NCBI GenBank assembly: GCA_037968495.1
Contig: JBBKVP010000057.1
Span: forward strand, 1 to 26,210
Reading direction: 5' to 3'
Length of the DNA stretch: 26,210 bases
DNA from: Aestuarierythrobacter sp037968495
GTDB lineage: Bacteria; Pseudomonadota; Alphaproteobacteria; Sphingomonadales; Sphingomonadaceae
Positions 1 to 8,176 of this stretch are shown here, in pieces. How positions within the stretch are numbered: position 1 is the stretch's first letter; each line of letters begins with the position of its first letter. The translations under genes were made by a program, and so were the position numbers. Below the pieces are notes generated by a model. That model ran no database searches. It worked only from the letters and a program-made list of their open reading frames with translations, and was not told the origin of the DNA.

Positions 1-334
<334 letters not shown>

Positions 335-335
<1 letters not shown>

Positions 336-1042
336 CAGTCAGCCTCCAGCTCGCGGCTGAGTGTTGCGTGGAACCGATCAGCGAATCGCTGCATCCGCGA
401 TTCCAGCGAGTTCACCGAATGGCTGAACCGATTGTAGGCAATCACGGCAGGAATAGCGGCGAACAGGCCGATTGCAGTCGCAAACAATGCTTCGGAAATA
501 CCCGGAGCAACCACGGCGAGTGAGCTATTTTCCTGCACACCGATTTGGAAGAAGCTGTTCATGATGCCCCAAACGGTGCCGAACAAGCCCACGAAGGGCG
601 CAACGGAGCCGACGGTCGCCAGAAAGTTAAGCCGGTCGGCCAGATTGTCCGCCTCGGTCGCGACCTGCGCTTCCATCGCCGAGGCAAGCCGCTGACGGGT
701 GCCGTCGCGGTCGATTGTTGTGCCCTTGGTCGAACGTCGCCATTCGCCAATCCCGGCATGGGCGACGCGGCCCGAAGCTATTTCCTTGTGGCCGCGCTCG
801 CGCATGAAGCTGTCGAGATCGTCAGACTGCCAGAATTCGCGTTCGTATTTAGCATTGGCGCGCCGGACACCGCCAATGCGGATGCTGAAAGATACGATAA
901 TCATCCAAACCCAGATGCTCGCGATCAGCAGGCCAGCCATAACGGCCTGCACGACAATGTCGGCGTCGAGGAACAGTTGCAGCGGATTGAGGCGGGTCGG
1001 AGCCTCAGCGGCGGCAACAGCAAGAATTGAAAGATCGGTCAT
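335..1042 (-). CDS. tolQ: TolQ, Tol-Pal proton channel subunit
   Basis: This is a full-length MotA/TolQ/ExbB family protein of 235 residues, near the usual length for TolQ. One hydrophobic helix lies at about residues 30-55. Two more lie in the conserved C-terminal half, at about residues 139-163 (FLATVGSVAPFVGLFGTVWG) and 178-203 (APGISEALFATAIGLFAAIP). In the Tol-Pal system TolQ forms the pentameric inner-membrane channel around TolR. Its start overlaps the ybgC stop by four bases (ATGA) and its stop overlaps the tolR start by one base. The gene order ybgC-tolQ-tolR is the classical Tol-Pal arrangement, which separates it from a TonB-associated ExbB. Confidence 0.96.
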
Positions 1043-1497
1043 GCGGGGCTTTCTTCAGAAAGAACGGATTTGAATGCTTCGCGCCACGGTTCTGGTTGGC
1101 GGCGTGGGCGGCCATCGGGCGCGACAAAGCCGACACGGAGATGGGCGTCGGATAGTAATTCTCCATCGCGCAGGGCGCGTTGATACATCTTGCAACTCGC
1201 GGCGCCGAGAGCGGTACAGCGGGTTTCAATTACCACTGCGTCGTCGAGTTTCGCTGGGCGCAGATAACGGATTTGGAGATCGGCAACCGCATAGGCACCC
1301 TCGCCTTCCTCCACCGCCTTGCGCTGATCGATATCGAGCAAACGCAGCAGATCAGACCGTGCGCGTTCGAACCAGCGAAGGTAATTGGCGTGATAGACTA
1401 CGCCTGAAAGATCGGTGTCCTCATAGTAAGCGCGCACCGCGAACAAGTGCAGCGGGCCTTCTAGCGTGCCAGAATGTGGTTCGGGGAGCGTTACCAT
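1039..1497 (-). CDS. ybgC: YbgC-type hotdog-fold acyl-CoA thioesterase
   Basis: A 152-residue 4-hydroxybenzoyl-CoA thioesterase/YbgC family protein. It carries the family signature YYEDTDLSGVVYHANYLRWF near the N-terminus, including the catalytic aspartate of the Y-x-D-T-D-x-x-G motif and the following YHANY. YbgC hydrolyses short acyl-CoA or acyl-ACP and is usually encoded at the head of tolQRAB. I chose the ATG at 1497 because the family normally begins shortly before the catalytic motif. A TTG at 1563, eight bases after the upstream HIT stop and behind an AAGGG, would add 22 unconserved residues and remains possible. The stop overlaps the tolQ start (ATGA). Confidence 0.93.
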   Translation of the reverse strand: MVTLPEPHSGTLEGPLHLFAVRAYYEDTDLSGVVYHANYLRWFERARSDLLRLLDIDQRKAVEEGEGAYAVADLQIRYLRPAKLDDAVVIETRCTALGAASCKMYQRALRDGELLSDAHLRVGFVAPDGRPRRQPEPWREAFKSVLSEESPA

Positions 1498-1570
1498 AGG
1501 TGCCGCGTGGTTAGAGTCGCGCGAGTCGCAGGGCAAGCAGGCTTTTGCGCTCGCACACGTCAAAGCGCCC

Positions 1571-1948
1571 TTATTTTGCGATCATTGGTCCCAAATGCTG
1601 CCCACCGAACAGGTGAACGTGCAAATGCGGCACTTCCTGCCCGCCATGCGCGCCGATGTTCGCGAGCAAACGGTATCCCGGTTCAACTAGGCCATGTTCA
1701 CGTGCAACATTGCCAACAGCCCTGACGAAACCGGTGATTTCGTCTGCTGATGCCTTAGCCGAAAAGTCATCCCAACTCACATACGGCCCCTTGGGGATCA
1801 CCAGCACGTGAAGCGCCGCCTGAGGATTGATGTCTGGAAAGGCATAGGCCCACTCGTCTTCGTAAATTTTGGTCGACGGAATTTCACCGCGCAGGATCTT
1901 CGCGAATAGGTTCTGATCGTCATAGGGCTGGGTCGGATCAATCGGCAT
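1571..1948 (-). CDS. HIT-family nucleotide-binding hydrolase (HinT-like)
   Basis: A 125-residue histidine-triad protein. The HIT motif HLHVHLFGG lies near the C-terminus, with histidines at about residues 108, 110 and 112, followed by the QHLGPM ending seen in HinT/PKCI-like proteins. HinT enzymes hydrolyse nucleoside phosphoramidates and aminoacyl-adenylates in the cytoplasm; the physiological substrate here is unknown. The start is fixed by AAGGAG six bases upstream of the ATG at 1948, rather than a longer reading frame that begins earlier. The start lies 11 bases inside the 3' end of hisE, so the two are probably translated together. A HIT gene next to hisE recurs in alphaproteobacteria. 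Confidence 0.94.
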   Translation of the reverse strand: MPIDPTQPYDDQNLFAKILRGEIPSTKIYEDEWAYAFPDINPQAALHVLVIPKGPYVSWDDFSAKASADEITGFVRAVGNVAREHGLVEPGYRLLANIGAHGGQEVPHLHVHLFGGQHLGPMIAK

Positions 1949-2279
1949 CAGGTGCTCCTTGATGTTTTTTCGGCCTCGCGGCTTTTTCAGCAATACCCGA
2001 GGTGCCCTCTCGCCGTTCCAGCTCAGCCATCACATCGGCAAGCGGTATGCCCATATTGTCGAGCAGGACGGTCAGGTGGAATAGCAAGTCAGCCGCTTCG
2101 CCAGTCAGTTCTTCATTGGAGCCGGATAGCGCAGCGACAATTGTCTCGGTCGCTTCTTCGCCCAGTTTGCGCGCGATTACCGGCAGGCCGCGTTGGTTGA
2201 GCTGCGCGACATAGCTATCGGCTCCGCCAGCCTCGCGGCGGGAACGGATCGTTTCTTCGAGACGGGTCAGTGTATCCAT
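1938..2279 (-). CDS. hisE: HisE, phosphoribosyl-ATP pyrophosphatase
   Basis: A 113-residue PRA-PH enzyme of the MazG-like all-alpha NTP pyrophosphatase superfamily. It converts phosphoribosyl-ATP to phosphoribosyl-AMP in step two of histidine synthesis. The metal-binding segments KLGEEATET and EAADLLFHLTVLL are present and length is normal. HisI, often fused to HisE in enterobacteria, is absent here, so this is the stand-alone form. I preferred the ATG at 2279 (protein start MDTLTRLEET). An ATG at 2291 or a TTG at 2315 are in frame; the TTG would overlap the stop of the upstream small PEP-CTERM gene as TTGA, so coupling from that start is conceivable. The lysine-rich tail (AARPKKHQ) is not part of the catalytic core. 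Confidence 0.94.
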   Translation of the reverse strand: MDTLTRLEETIRSRREAGGADSYVAQLNQRGLPVIARKLGEEATETIVAALSGSNEELTGEAADLLFHLTVLLDNMGIPLADVMAELERREGTSGIAEKAARPKKHQGAPDAD

Positions 2280-2311
2280 AGCTATCGTCATGGAATGCAG
2301 GCGCGGCGCGG

Positions 2312-2488
2312 TCAATCCTGGCTGTTCGCCTGATCCACCCGCTTTGGTTTGCGCGCAGCACGGCGGCCCAGCATCACGCCGACGACGCCCATTGCGAAGA
2401 GCGCAAAATTACTCGGCTCCGGGACTTGTATCGCAACAAGGTCAGGCAGGTGCGTCAGCGCAGAAGAAAGAGTAGCCGAGATGCTCAT
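2312..2488 (-). CDS. 58-residue PEP-CTERM-like small membrane protein
   Basis: This short gene reads MSISATLSS at the start and ends in a PEP-CTERM-like tripartite signal: VPEPSN at residues 22-27, a hydrophobic stretch FALFAMGVVGVMLG at 28-41, and a basic cluster RRAARKPKR at 42-50, then eight further residues. In exosortase (EpsH/XrtA) systems such a tail directs C-terminal sorting of exported proteins. Here almost the whole protein is the tail and no N-terminal signal peptide is visible, so it could instead be a small membrane protein that only resembles the signal. It sits between hisF and hisE in the same orientation, and its TGA overlaps a possible TTG start of hisE. The ribosome-binding site is weak. 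The motif is clear; function is unknown. Confidence 0.72.
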   Translation of the reverse strand: MSISATLSSALTHLPDLVAIQVPEPSNFALFAMGVVGVMLGRRAARKPKRVDQANSQD

Positions 2489-2576
2489 CGCAAATCACTC
2501 TGCGAGGATATGCTGCAATGCAAAAGATCAATCTGTCAGGCGTGCCGGACCGGGACTCGGTAATTAACCAAGAAGT

Positions 2577-3335
2577 TCAACCTCGCGCGGGCAATCCTGC
2601 AGCGCGCAATGCCTGATGCGCGTCGGCAATCGAGTATGTGCCGAAATGGAAGATGGAAGCCGCCAGCACCGCACTTGCATGGCCCGTTGTTACGCCGTCG
2701 ACCAGATGATCGAGCGTTCCGACACCGCCGCTGGCGATGACCGGAATGGAAACCTTATCGGCAATGGTGCAGGTCAGTTCTAGGTCATAACCCGCCTGTG
2801 TGCCGTCACCGTCCATCGAGGTCACGAGCAGCTCGCCCGCGCCAAGCTCAGCGATTTTCACGGCATATTCCACTGCATCGATCCCAGTGGGTTTGCGGCC
2901 ACCGTGAGTGAAGATTTCCCAATGATCGTCCACGCGGCGCGCATCGATCGAGGCAACAACGCATTGGCTGCCGAACTTTACGGCGATTTCAGCCACTAAT
3001 TCGGGCCGTGCGACCGCCGCCGAATTGACCGCGACCTTGTCAGCCCCTGCCAGCAGTAGCGCCCTCGCATCATCCGCCGAACGCACTCCGCCGCCGACCG
3101 TCAGCGGCATAAAGCAAACTGCCGCAGTGCGGCTGACGATGTCGAGCAAAGTGCCGCGGCCTTCGTGAGTGGCGGATATATCGAGGAAGCAAAGTTCGTC
3201 CGCACCAGCCGCATCATAAGCGCGCGCCTGTTCCACCGGATCGCCAGCGTCGACCAGATCGACGAAATTGACGCCCTTCACCACGCGTCCTTCGGCGACA
3301 TCGAGACATGGGATGACGCGGATGCGGACTGTCAT
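2577..3335 (-). CDS. hisF: HisF, imidazole glycerol phosphate synthase cyclase subunit
   Basis: A 252-residue TIM-barrel protein that, with HisH, makes imidazole glycerol phosphate and AICAR from PRFAR using ammonia from glutamine. The N-terminal half carries RVIPCLDVAEGRVVKG with catalytic D12, and the second half-barrel carries VASIDAR with catalytic D131. Phosphate-binding glycine segments (TVGGGVRS, IASGGVG) are in place and length is normal. Its ATG overlaps the stop of the upstream 90-residue membrane protein gene (ATGA), so it is translated in a chain with hisA. The next gene downstream is the small PEP-CTERM-like gene, 88 bases away. Confidence 0.98.
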   Translation of the reverse strand: MTVRIRVIPCLDVAEGRVVKGVNFVDLVDAGDPVEQARAYDAAGADELCFLDISATHEGRGTLLDIVSRTAAVCFMPLTVGGGVRSADDARALLLAGADKVAVNSAAVARPELVAEIAVKFGSQCVVASIDARRVDDHWEIFTHGGRKPTGIDAVEYAVKIAELGAGELLVTSMDGDGTQAGYDLELTCTIADKVSIPVIASGGVGTLDHLVDGVTTGHASAVLAASIFHFGTYSIADAHQALRAAGLPARG

Positions 3336-3604
3336 GATGCCTCCGCCGGGAGGGTGATTGTAACTCTCACAGGTTCATGTCCGGGCAGCAGAGGCTGGAG
3401 CAAAGCAAACAATATTGGCCCCATGAGCGCCCAGCCCGCAGCGACTGCAGCGGTGCTTGGTAGGTTTGCCTTTAGTGCAATCAGATAGGCACCGCTCCCG
3501 AAAATGAACGAGATAAGCGCGAAGATTATGCCGGATTCAATGCTTACGACGCTTCCCAAAAGCACCAGCCAAACCACTGGCACAGTGAGAAACCAAACTT
3601 TCAC
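3332..3604 (-). CDS. 90-residue hydrophobic membrane protein between hisA and hisF
   Basis: I do not recognise a family. The protein has about three hydrophobic segments, at residues 4-20, 22-44 and 50-73, and a short polar C-terminus (GHEPVRVTITLPAEAS). It should be an inner-membrane protein. It begins with GTG overlapping the hisA stop (GTGA) and ends in an ATGA overlap with the hisF start. That double overlap, with a sustained open frame between two strongly conserved genes, argues that it is a real translated gene rather than a chance frame. No histidine-pathway step is missing that it would obviously fill, so its place in the operon is unexplained. Confidence 0.85.
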   Translation of the reverse strand: MKVWFLTVPVVWLVLLGSVVSIESGIIFALISFIFGSGAYLIALKANLPSTAAVAAGWALMGPILFALLQPLLPGHEPVRVTITLPAEAS

Positions 3605-4329
3605 GCCCGCGCAGCCATTGCGAGAGCCGCCGCCAAATCCAGCCGCCCATCATAAAGCGCGCGGCCCGTGATAACGCCCTCAATACCCTGCGATGCCTGC
3701 ATGGAAAGGATGTGGATGTCGTCCAAACCCTTCACCCCTCCACTCGCGATCACGGGCAAGTCAGTGCGCTGCGCCAGCTCGACCGTCGCGTCGATATTGC
3801 AGCCTTTGAGCAACCCGTCGCGCCCGATATCGGTGAACAGCAGACTGGCAACACCAGCATCTTCGAACCGCCGCGCCATATCGATGATGGAAACGTTGGA
3901 AACCTCGGCCCAGCCCTCGGTCGCGACCATCCCGTCCCGCGCGTCGACTGCGACCACGATGCCGCCCTCGAATTCGCGGGCCATGTCCTTAACGAACTCG
4001 GGGTCCTTGAGCGCGGCAGTGCCAATCACGATCCGCGCAACGCCAAGATCGAACCAGCCCTCGACCGCTTCCCGATTGCGGATACCACCGCCGAGTTGCA
4101 CGTGCCCTGGAAACTGCTCGACAATCTGCTCTACCGCCGTGCGGTTGCGGCTTTCACCAGCAAAAGCTCCGTCCAAATCGACAACATGGAGGTGTTCTGC
4201 GCCTGCCTCGGCGAATAACATCGCTTGTGCCGCAGGATCATCACCATAAACGGTCGCGCGGTCCATATCGCCCTCTGCGAGACGGACTACCTGACCTTCT
4301 TTGAGATCAATTGCCGGAAATACGATCAT
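3601..4329 (-). CDS. hisA: HisA, ProFAR isomerase
   Basis: A 242-residue TIM-barrel isomerase that converts ProFAR to PRFAR in histidine synthesis; it is homologous to HisF. It shows FPAIDLKEGQVVRL with catalytic D8, VAVDARDG with catalytic D129, and the phosphate-binding LGGGIR and IASGGV segments. The ATG at 4329 is chosen because it gives the FPAIDL start typical of the family and a four-base ATGA overlap with the hisH stop. A GTG nine bases upstream would add three residues. The stop overlaps the GTG start of the next gene. There is no sign of a fused TrpF activity, but a dual PriA-like function cannot be ruled out from sequence alone. Confidence 0.97.
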   Translation of the reverse strand: MIVFPAIDLKEGQVVRLAEGDMDRATVYGDDPAAQAMLFAEAGAEHLHVVDLDGAFAGESRNRTAVEQIVEQFPGHVQLGGGIRNREAVEGWFDLGVARIVIGTAALKDPEFVKDMAREFEGGIVVAVDARDGMVATEGWAEVSNVSIIDMARRFEDAGVASLLFTDIGRDGLLKGCNIDATVELAQRTDLPVIASGGVKGLDDIHILSMQASQGIEGVITGRALYDGRLDLAAALAMAARA

Positions 4330-4952
4330 GGCCGCCACTCCAGAAAGTTTGCGAGAAGCGCCAGGCCGTATGCCTGACTTTTCTCAGGGTGAAATTGCAC
4401 GCCTACCACGTTGTCCTTCTCGACTGCGGAAACAAGCCCGCCGCCGTGATCGGTCATGGCAGCCACATGCTCGCCGCGATCACACGCAAAGTGATAGGAA
4501 TGCAGGAAATATGCTTCGCCCGGCTCAATCAGACTGGCATCGGCATGCGGTGAAAGGGCGACATCGTTCCAGCCCATATGCGGCACCTTGATTGTGGGGT
4601 CGGTGATCTCGATCTTGCGGATCTCGCCGCCGATCCAGTTCAGTCCTGCAGTCATTCCATGTTCGACGCCGCGCGTCGCCAGCAATTGCATGCCGACGCA
4701 AATTCCTAAAAACGGCGCGCCGCCGACGTGAACCCGCTCGGCCATCGCTTCGATCATCCCGTCAACCGCGCGCAGCCCTTCAGCGCACGCTTTGAACGAG
4801 CCCACACCAGGCAGCACAATCCGGTCTGCAGCGCGCACAACATTGGGATCGGCAGTGACTTTAACATGCGTTGCACCAGCAGCCTTCAGGGCATTGTGAA
4901 CGGAATGAAGGTTGCCCGCGCCGTAATCGACTAGCGCGACGGTCTCAGCCAC
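4326..4952 (-). CDS. hisH: HisH, glutamine amidotransferase subunit of IGP synthase
   Basis: A 208-residue class I glutamine amidotransferase that supplies ammonia to HisF. The N-terminus ALVDYGAGNLHSV, the nucleophile elbow LGICVGMQL (C85) and the catalytic pair in FHPEKSQ (H188, E190) are all visible. The start is a GTG at 4952 inside the last codons of hisB, giving an 8-base overlap; a longer frame to 5129 would run deep into hisB and is not conserved. The ATG of hisA overlaps its stop. Together with HisF it forms the synthase, and the two genes are separated here by hisA and the small membrane gene. Confidence 0.95.
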   Translation of the reverse strand: MAETVALVDYGAGNLHSVHNALKAAGATHVKVTADPNVVRAADRIVLPGVGSFKACAEGLRAVDGMIEAMAERVHVGGAPFLGICVGMQLLATRGVEHGMTAGLNWIGGEIRKIEITDPTIKVPHMGWNDVALSPHADASLIEPGEAYFLHSYHFACDRGEHVAAMTDHGGGLVSAVEKDNVVGVQFHPEKSQAYGLALLANFLEWRP

Positions 4953-5550
4953 CGCTAGAGCCACCCAGAGTGCCTTTGGTCGACGGCACGGCCCCGACCT
5001 TGCGAGGATCAATTTCGACAGCCGAGCGCATAGCGCGTGCGAAACCCTTGTAGATGGCTTCGCAAATGTGGTGATTGTTCTGGCCGTAAAGCAGCTCGAT
5101 ATGCAGCGTGATGCCGCAGGCCTGCGCAACCGAATGGAACCAGTGCTCGATCAGCTCCGTATCCATTTCGCCAAGCCGCATCTGCGAGAAGCCAGCTTTC
5201 CACACCAGATACGGGCGGCCCGAGATATCCAGCGCAACGCGGGCCAGCGTTTCGTCCATCGGTGAATAAGCAGTGCCATATCGTCCGATACCCGCACGGT
5301 CGCCCAGCGCATCAGACAGAGCCTGCCCAAGCGCGAGCGCGCTATCTTCGACCGTATGGTGCTGGTCGATGTGCAAATCGCCATCGACGTGCAGTTTCAA
5401 ATCAATCAGCGAATGGCGCGAAAACTGTTCGATCATATGGTCGAGAAAGCCGATGCCAGTTTTGACATCGTATTTTCCCGTGCCGTCCAGATTCAGTTCG
5501 ACCGCGATCTTCGTCTCGGTCGTGTCTCGGTTGATTGTCGCTCTACGCAT
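4945..5550 (-). CDS. hisB: HisB, imidazoleglycerol-phosphate dehydratase
   Basis: A 201-residue monofunctional IGP dehydratase; the HisB phosphatase domain found in enterobacteria is absent. The two histidine-rich manganese-binding motifs are present: DQHHTVEDSALALG in the first half and NNHHICEAIYKGFARA in the second. The C-terminus ends in the usual PSTKGTL with a short GGSSGG extension. It is the first gene of the minus-strand his/tol run. The 103 bases between it and the divergent sspB must hold the promoter, but I see no convincing -35/-10 pair in the hisB direction. Confidence 0.97.
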   Translation of the reverse strand: MRRATINRDTTETKIAVELNLDGTGKYDVKTGIGFLDHMIEQFSRHSLIDLKLHVDGDLHIDQHHTVEDSALALGQALSDALGDRAGIGRYGTAYSPMDETLARVALDISGRPYLVWKAGFSQMRLGEMDTELIEHWFHSVAQACGITLHIELLYGQNNHHICEAIYKGFARAMRSAVEIDPRKVGAVPSTKGTLGGSSGG

Positions 5551-5653
5551 GGCCGCCGCTATAAAGCCGGAGCGGCAGGGCGCAACTATTTCGGGTAGGA
5601 AAACAGCCCTTCATGCTTGACCAAGGCGCGGGGGAACGTCAGGAGTCGGCGAG

Positions 5654-6169
5654 ATGAGCGAGAATACACCCGACAGCCTGATCCCTTATGACGAGATCGT
5701 CCAGGAAGCTTTGCGAGCGGTTGTTGGCCGCGTGCTGGGCGAAGTGCAGCGTAATGGCAGCGCCTTGCCTGGCGACCATCACTTCTACATCACGTTCAAG
5801 ACTGGCGCGGTTGGTGTTGATATTCCAGCGCATTTGACCGAACGCTTTCCGGACGAGATGACTATCGTCCTTCAGAACAAGTTTTCAGATTTGAACGTAG
5901 ATGATGACGGCTTTCAGGTTCGCCTCAGCTTCAACCAGATTCCTTCGCTGCTGATCATTCCATTTTCGGCAATTACGGCTTTCGTCGATCCGGCGGTGGA
6001 TTTCGGCCTCCAGTTCCAAGCGACTGTCGCGGATATGGCGCCCGAACGGCATGACGATGCTGAAAATGATGGCTCAGGCGCTGCCGGGGAACAGGCAGAC
6101 GGCGCACCCGTTGGTGAAGTTGAAGACGGCTCCAATGTCGTAACGGTCGACTTCGGCCGTAAGAAATAG
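5654..6169 (+). CDS. sspB: SspB-like ClpXP protease adaptor
   Basis: A 171-residue SspB/DUF1321 protein of the alphaproteobacterial type. SspB binds ssrA-tagged and some regulatory substrates and delivers them to ClpXP. The N-terminal two-thirds (SLIPYDEIVQEALRAVVG to about residue 128) is the substrate-binding domain, with the conserved HHFYITFKT and GVDIPAHL strands. This is followed by an acidic, flexible linker rich in D, E and G, and a short conserved tail VVTVDFGRKK that fits the ClpX-docking peptide. AGGAG upstream of the ATG supports the start. It is transcribed divergently from hisB. Confidence 0.93.
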   Translation: MSENTPDSLIPYDEIVQEALRAVVGRVLGEVQRNGSALPGDHHFYITFKTGAVGVDIPAHLTERFPDEMTIVLQNKFSDLNVDDDGFQVRLSFNQIPSLLIIPFSAITAFVDPAVDFGLQFQATVADMAPERHDDAENDGSGAAGEQADGAPVGEVEDGSNVVTVDFGRKK

Positions 6170-6212
6170 AGTGTCTGGCGGTTTGGCTGGATGCTGCACC
6201 AGAGGCTGACCA

Positions 6213-6623
6213 ATGGCAAAGCACATTACCGAACAAGGCGCAAAAGCGGTTCGCAAGGCAGCTGAGGCCTCGCCGCTCGATACAGAAACCGTGCCCGGCC
6301 CCAGCTCCAACCCGGCAACTAATCTCCTGATTACCGATATTGCGATGCGCAGCGGTGGCCGCATTATGCGTATGGCCATGGAAAAGGGCCTGCTCAGGAC
6401 CAAATTCGATCCCGAACTTGCAACCGAAATCATCGAGAGCCGCACGCTAGGCAAGACGTTGATCACATACGGTATTTCCAAGATTGCCACGCGCTCTTTG
6501 CCCGGCGCTGCGCTGGTCGGCGGCGGCTTGCTATTGAGGACTCTGTTCGACCGCTCGCAAACGAAACGTAAGTCGCGGCGCGCTGGTGAGAAGGCTTTGA
6601 AAGTCCAGAAAAAGGAAAAATGA
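6213..6623 (+). CDS. Conserved hypothetical protein, 136 residues
   Basis: I do not recognise a named family. The protein has a polar N-terminus, a middle helix-rich part (LITDIAMRSGGRIMRMAMEK) and a moderately hydrophobic glycine-rich segment near residues 99-111 (GAALVGGGLLLRTLF), followed by a strongly basic tail (KRKSRRAGEK to the end). This pattern suggests peripheral or single-pass membrane association with the basic tail in the cytoplasm. An AGAGG lies upstream of the ATG. It follows sspB by 43 bases and precedes gmk, so it may share their transcript. Reading-frame quality and codon use match its neighbours. Confidence 0.75.
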   Translation: MAKHITEQGAKAVRKAAEASPLDTETVPGPSSNPATNLLITDIAMRSGGRIMRMAMEKGLLRTKFDPELATEIIESRTLGKTLITYGISKIATRSLPGAALVGGGLLLRTLFDRSQTKRKSRRAGEKALKVQKKEK

Positions 6624-6683
6624 TCGTGAATGGCGACACGCTCGCCACTTGATTTGACCCACCGCCTTGCGCCATCAGCGCAT

Positions 6684-7337
6684 ATGGCGAATTCGAAACC
6701 TACCGAAACACCCGACACGCTGCACCGGCGCGGGCTGATGTTTGTGCTGTCGTCCCCATCCGGCACGGGCAAGACCACCATCGCACGGCGACTGCTGGCT
6801 GAGGACAATGCCATCAGCATGTCCGTATCGGTCACGACCCGTCCTCCGCGCCCGGGCGAAGTTGATGGCAAGGATTACCACTTCACCGACCAATCCGGTT
6901 TTGACGCAATGGTCGAAGCGGGCGAGTTTCTGGAGTGGGCCGAGGTCTTCGGGCACAGCTACGGCACACCGAAAGCGCAGATCAAAGCTGGACTGAAGGA
7001 CGGCAAGGACTTCCTGTTCGACATCGATTGGCAGGGCACACAGCAACTGTATCAGCGGATGGAAGTGGACGTCGTCCGCGTATTCCTGTTGCCGCCCAGC
7101 ATCGCAGAGCTGGAACACCGCCTGTCAGCGCGCGCGACAGACAGCGCCGAAGTAATCGCTGGCCGCATGTCGCGCGCACGCTCCGAAATCAGCCATTGGG
7201 ACGGTTATGACTATGTCATCATCAATGACGATATCGATGCCTGCTTCGAGAAAGTTCGCACAATTCTGGACGCCGAACGCATGAACCGCGCGCGGCAGAC
7301 TGGTCTTGTGGATTTCGTGCGGGAATTGATGCGCTAG
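6684..7337 (+). CDS. gmk: Gmk, guanylate kinase
   Basis: A 217-residue guanylate kinase that phosphorylates GMP to GDP with ATP. The P-loop SSPSGTGKTT lies near residue 25. The GMP-binding segment SVTTRPPRPGEVDGKDYHF follows, then EWAEVFGHSYGTP and FDIDWQGTQQL. I prefer the ATG at 6684 because it gives the usual family length and a short lead before RRGLMFVLSSPSG. An ATG at 6630, behind a distant AAAGGA, would add 18 residues and cannot be excluded. Its stop overlaps the stop of the converging broken hydrolase gene at a CTAG palindrome, leaving no space for a separate terminator. Confidence 0.97.
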   Translation: MANSKPTETPDTLHRRGLMFVLSSPSGTGKTTIARRLLAEDNAISMSVSVTTRPPRPGEVDGKDYHFTDQSGFDAMVEAGEFLEWAEVFGHSYGTPKAQIKAGLKDGKDFLFDIDWQGTQQLYQRMEVDVVRVFLLPPSIAELEHRLSARATDSAEVIAGRMSRARSEISHWDGYDYVIINDDIDACFEKVRTILDAERMNRARQTGLVDFVRELMR

Positions 7338-8117
7338 CGGCGACGTATATCGAGCAGTTTTGTGCTTTGCGCCGCGTCGAGGCGTTTCTTGGCGGCGGCA
7401 TCTTCCAAGACAGTCGCCTTGAGGAAATCCGCGACCACCGGCCAAGCGTCGCTAAATCCGGCTTCGCTACCGCCGACGATTCTGTATATGCCGCCCCTCG
7501 CCACTAACAACATCCGTCCACCCTCGGGCCAGCCCTCGAAGTAATCTTGATGCGCCTTGGCGTCGGGGACATAGCCGTCAACCACGTCAGCTGTGCCGGT
7601 CACCATCATCGTCGGCTTGGTAATCACAGAGAACGTCGTGTCGCCATCCATGAGTCCCGGAATTATTCCGGGAGACGAGAAGGCAACAACCGATTTGATT
7701 GCCGGAATTTTGCCATTCATCGACGATTCGAGTGCTCCGACGCCAATCAGCGATGTCAGTGAGCCATAGCTATAGCCAACTGCACCGTAAGGGAGGTTTG
7801 CGAAAGTCACGCCCGCATAAGCGGAAACCACCTTGACATCCTCGACGCGCGTGAAAAGTGCTGGAAGCAAGGCAGTTTGCACTTCGGCAGGTGCCTCGCG
7901 CGAGTCTGTATGTATGGGGGCCAGGACGGTAGACGCTGAGCGCCAACATCCGCTTTTGAACCGGTAGTTGGACGATTTGTGCCGGTGCGGTTGCGGCAAC
8001 TGGCGAGTTCGCAATCTCGGTGGCGGGACCCGCAGAACAGCCGGTCAGCAGCGCGACCCCGGCAAAGGCTGAGAAGCATAGCTTCCGGAATGATTTCTTC
8101 CCTGAAGTCAGTGTCAT
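7334..8117 (-). pseudogene. Broken lipoprotein-type alpha/beta hydrolase (dienelactone-hydrolase-like)
   Basis: The gene starts at 8117 with a lipoprotein signal (FAGVALLTGCSAG, lipobox LTGC) and continues in frame to LALSVYRPG at about 7920-7935. At that point homology-like sequence switches to another frame, which carries TVLAPIHTDSRE, the nucleophile elbow GYSYGSL and a TGTADVVDG acid-residue segment to the stop at 7334. In this hydrolase type an intervening strand with the oxyanion-hole residues would lie between these pieces, so an internal deletion plus frameshift is the best reading. No histidine is visible in the C-terminal GGIYRIVGG segment where the catalytic histidine is expected. 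Sequencing error is the alternative for the frameshift, but not for the missing middle. Confidence 0.7.
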
Positions 8118-8176
8118 ATTCCGGCATTCCCCACTCTGTTAGCGACTGGCTAGCAGAGTAAGGACGCCTTAGAAAC

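Noticed and set aside
545..1030. A 161-codon plus-strand open frame
   Set aside because: Antisense shadow of tolQ with no start signal.
3668..4249. A 193-codon plus-strand open frame
   Set aside because: It is antisense to hisA, has a low-complexity Ser/Pro/Thr-rich product and no ribosome-binding site; it reflects codon bias of hisA.
5551..5653. Divergent promoters between hisB and sspB
   Set aside because: A TTGACC is present on the plus strand, but no matching -10 is found at a proper distance in either direction, so I did not annotate one.
6074..6871. A 265-codon minus-strand open frame
   Set aside because: It crosses sspB, the 136-residue gene and gmk in antisense and would conflict with three well-supported genes.
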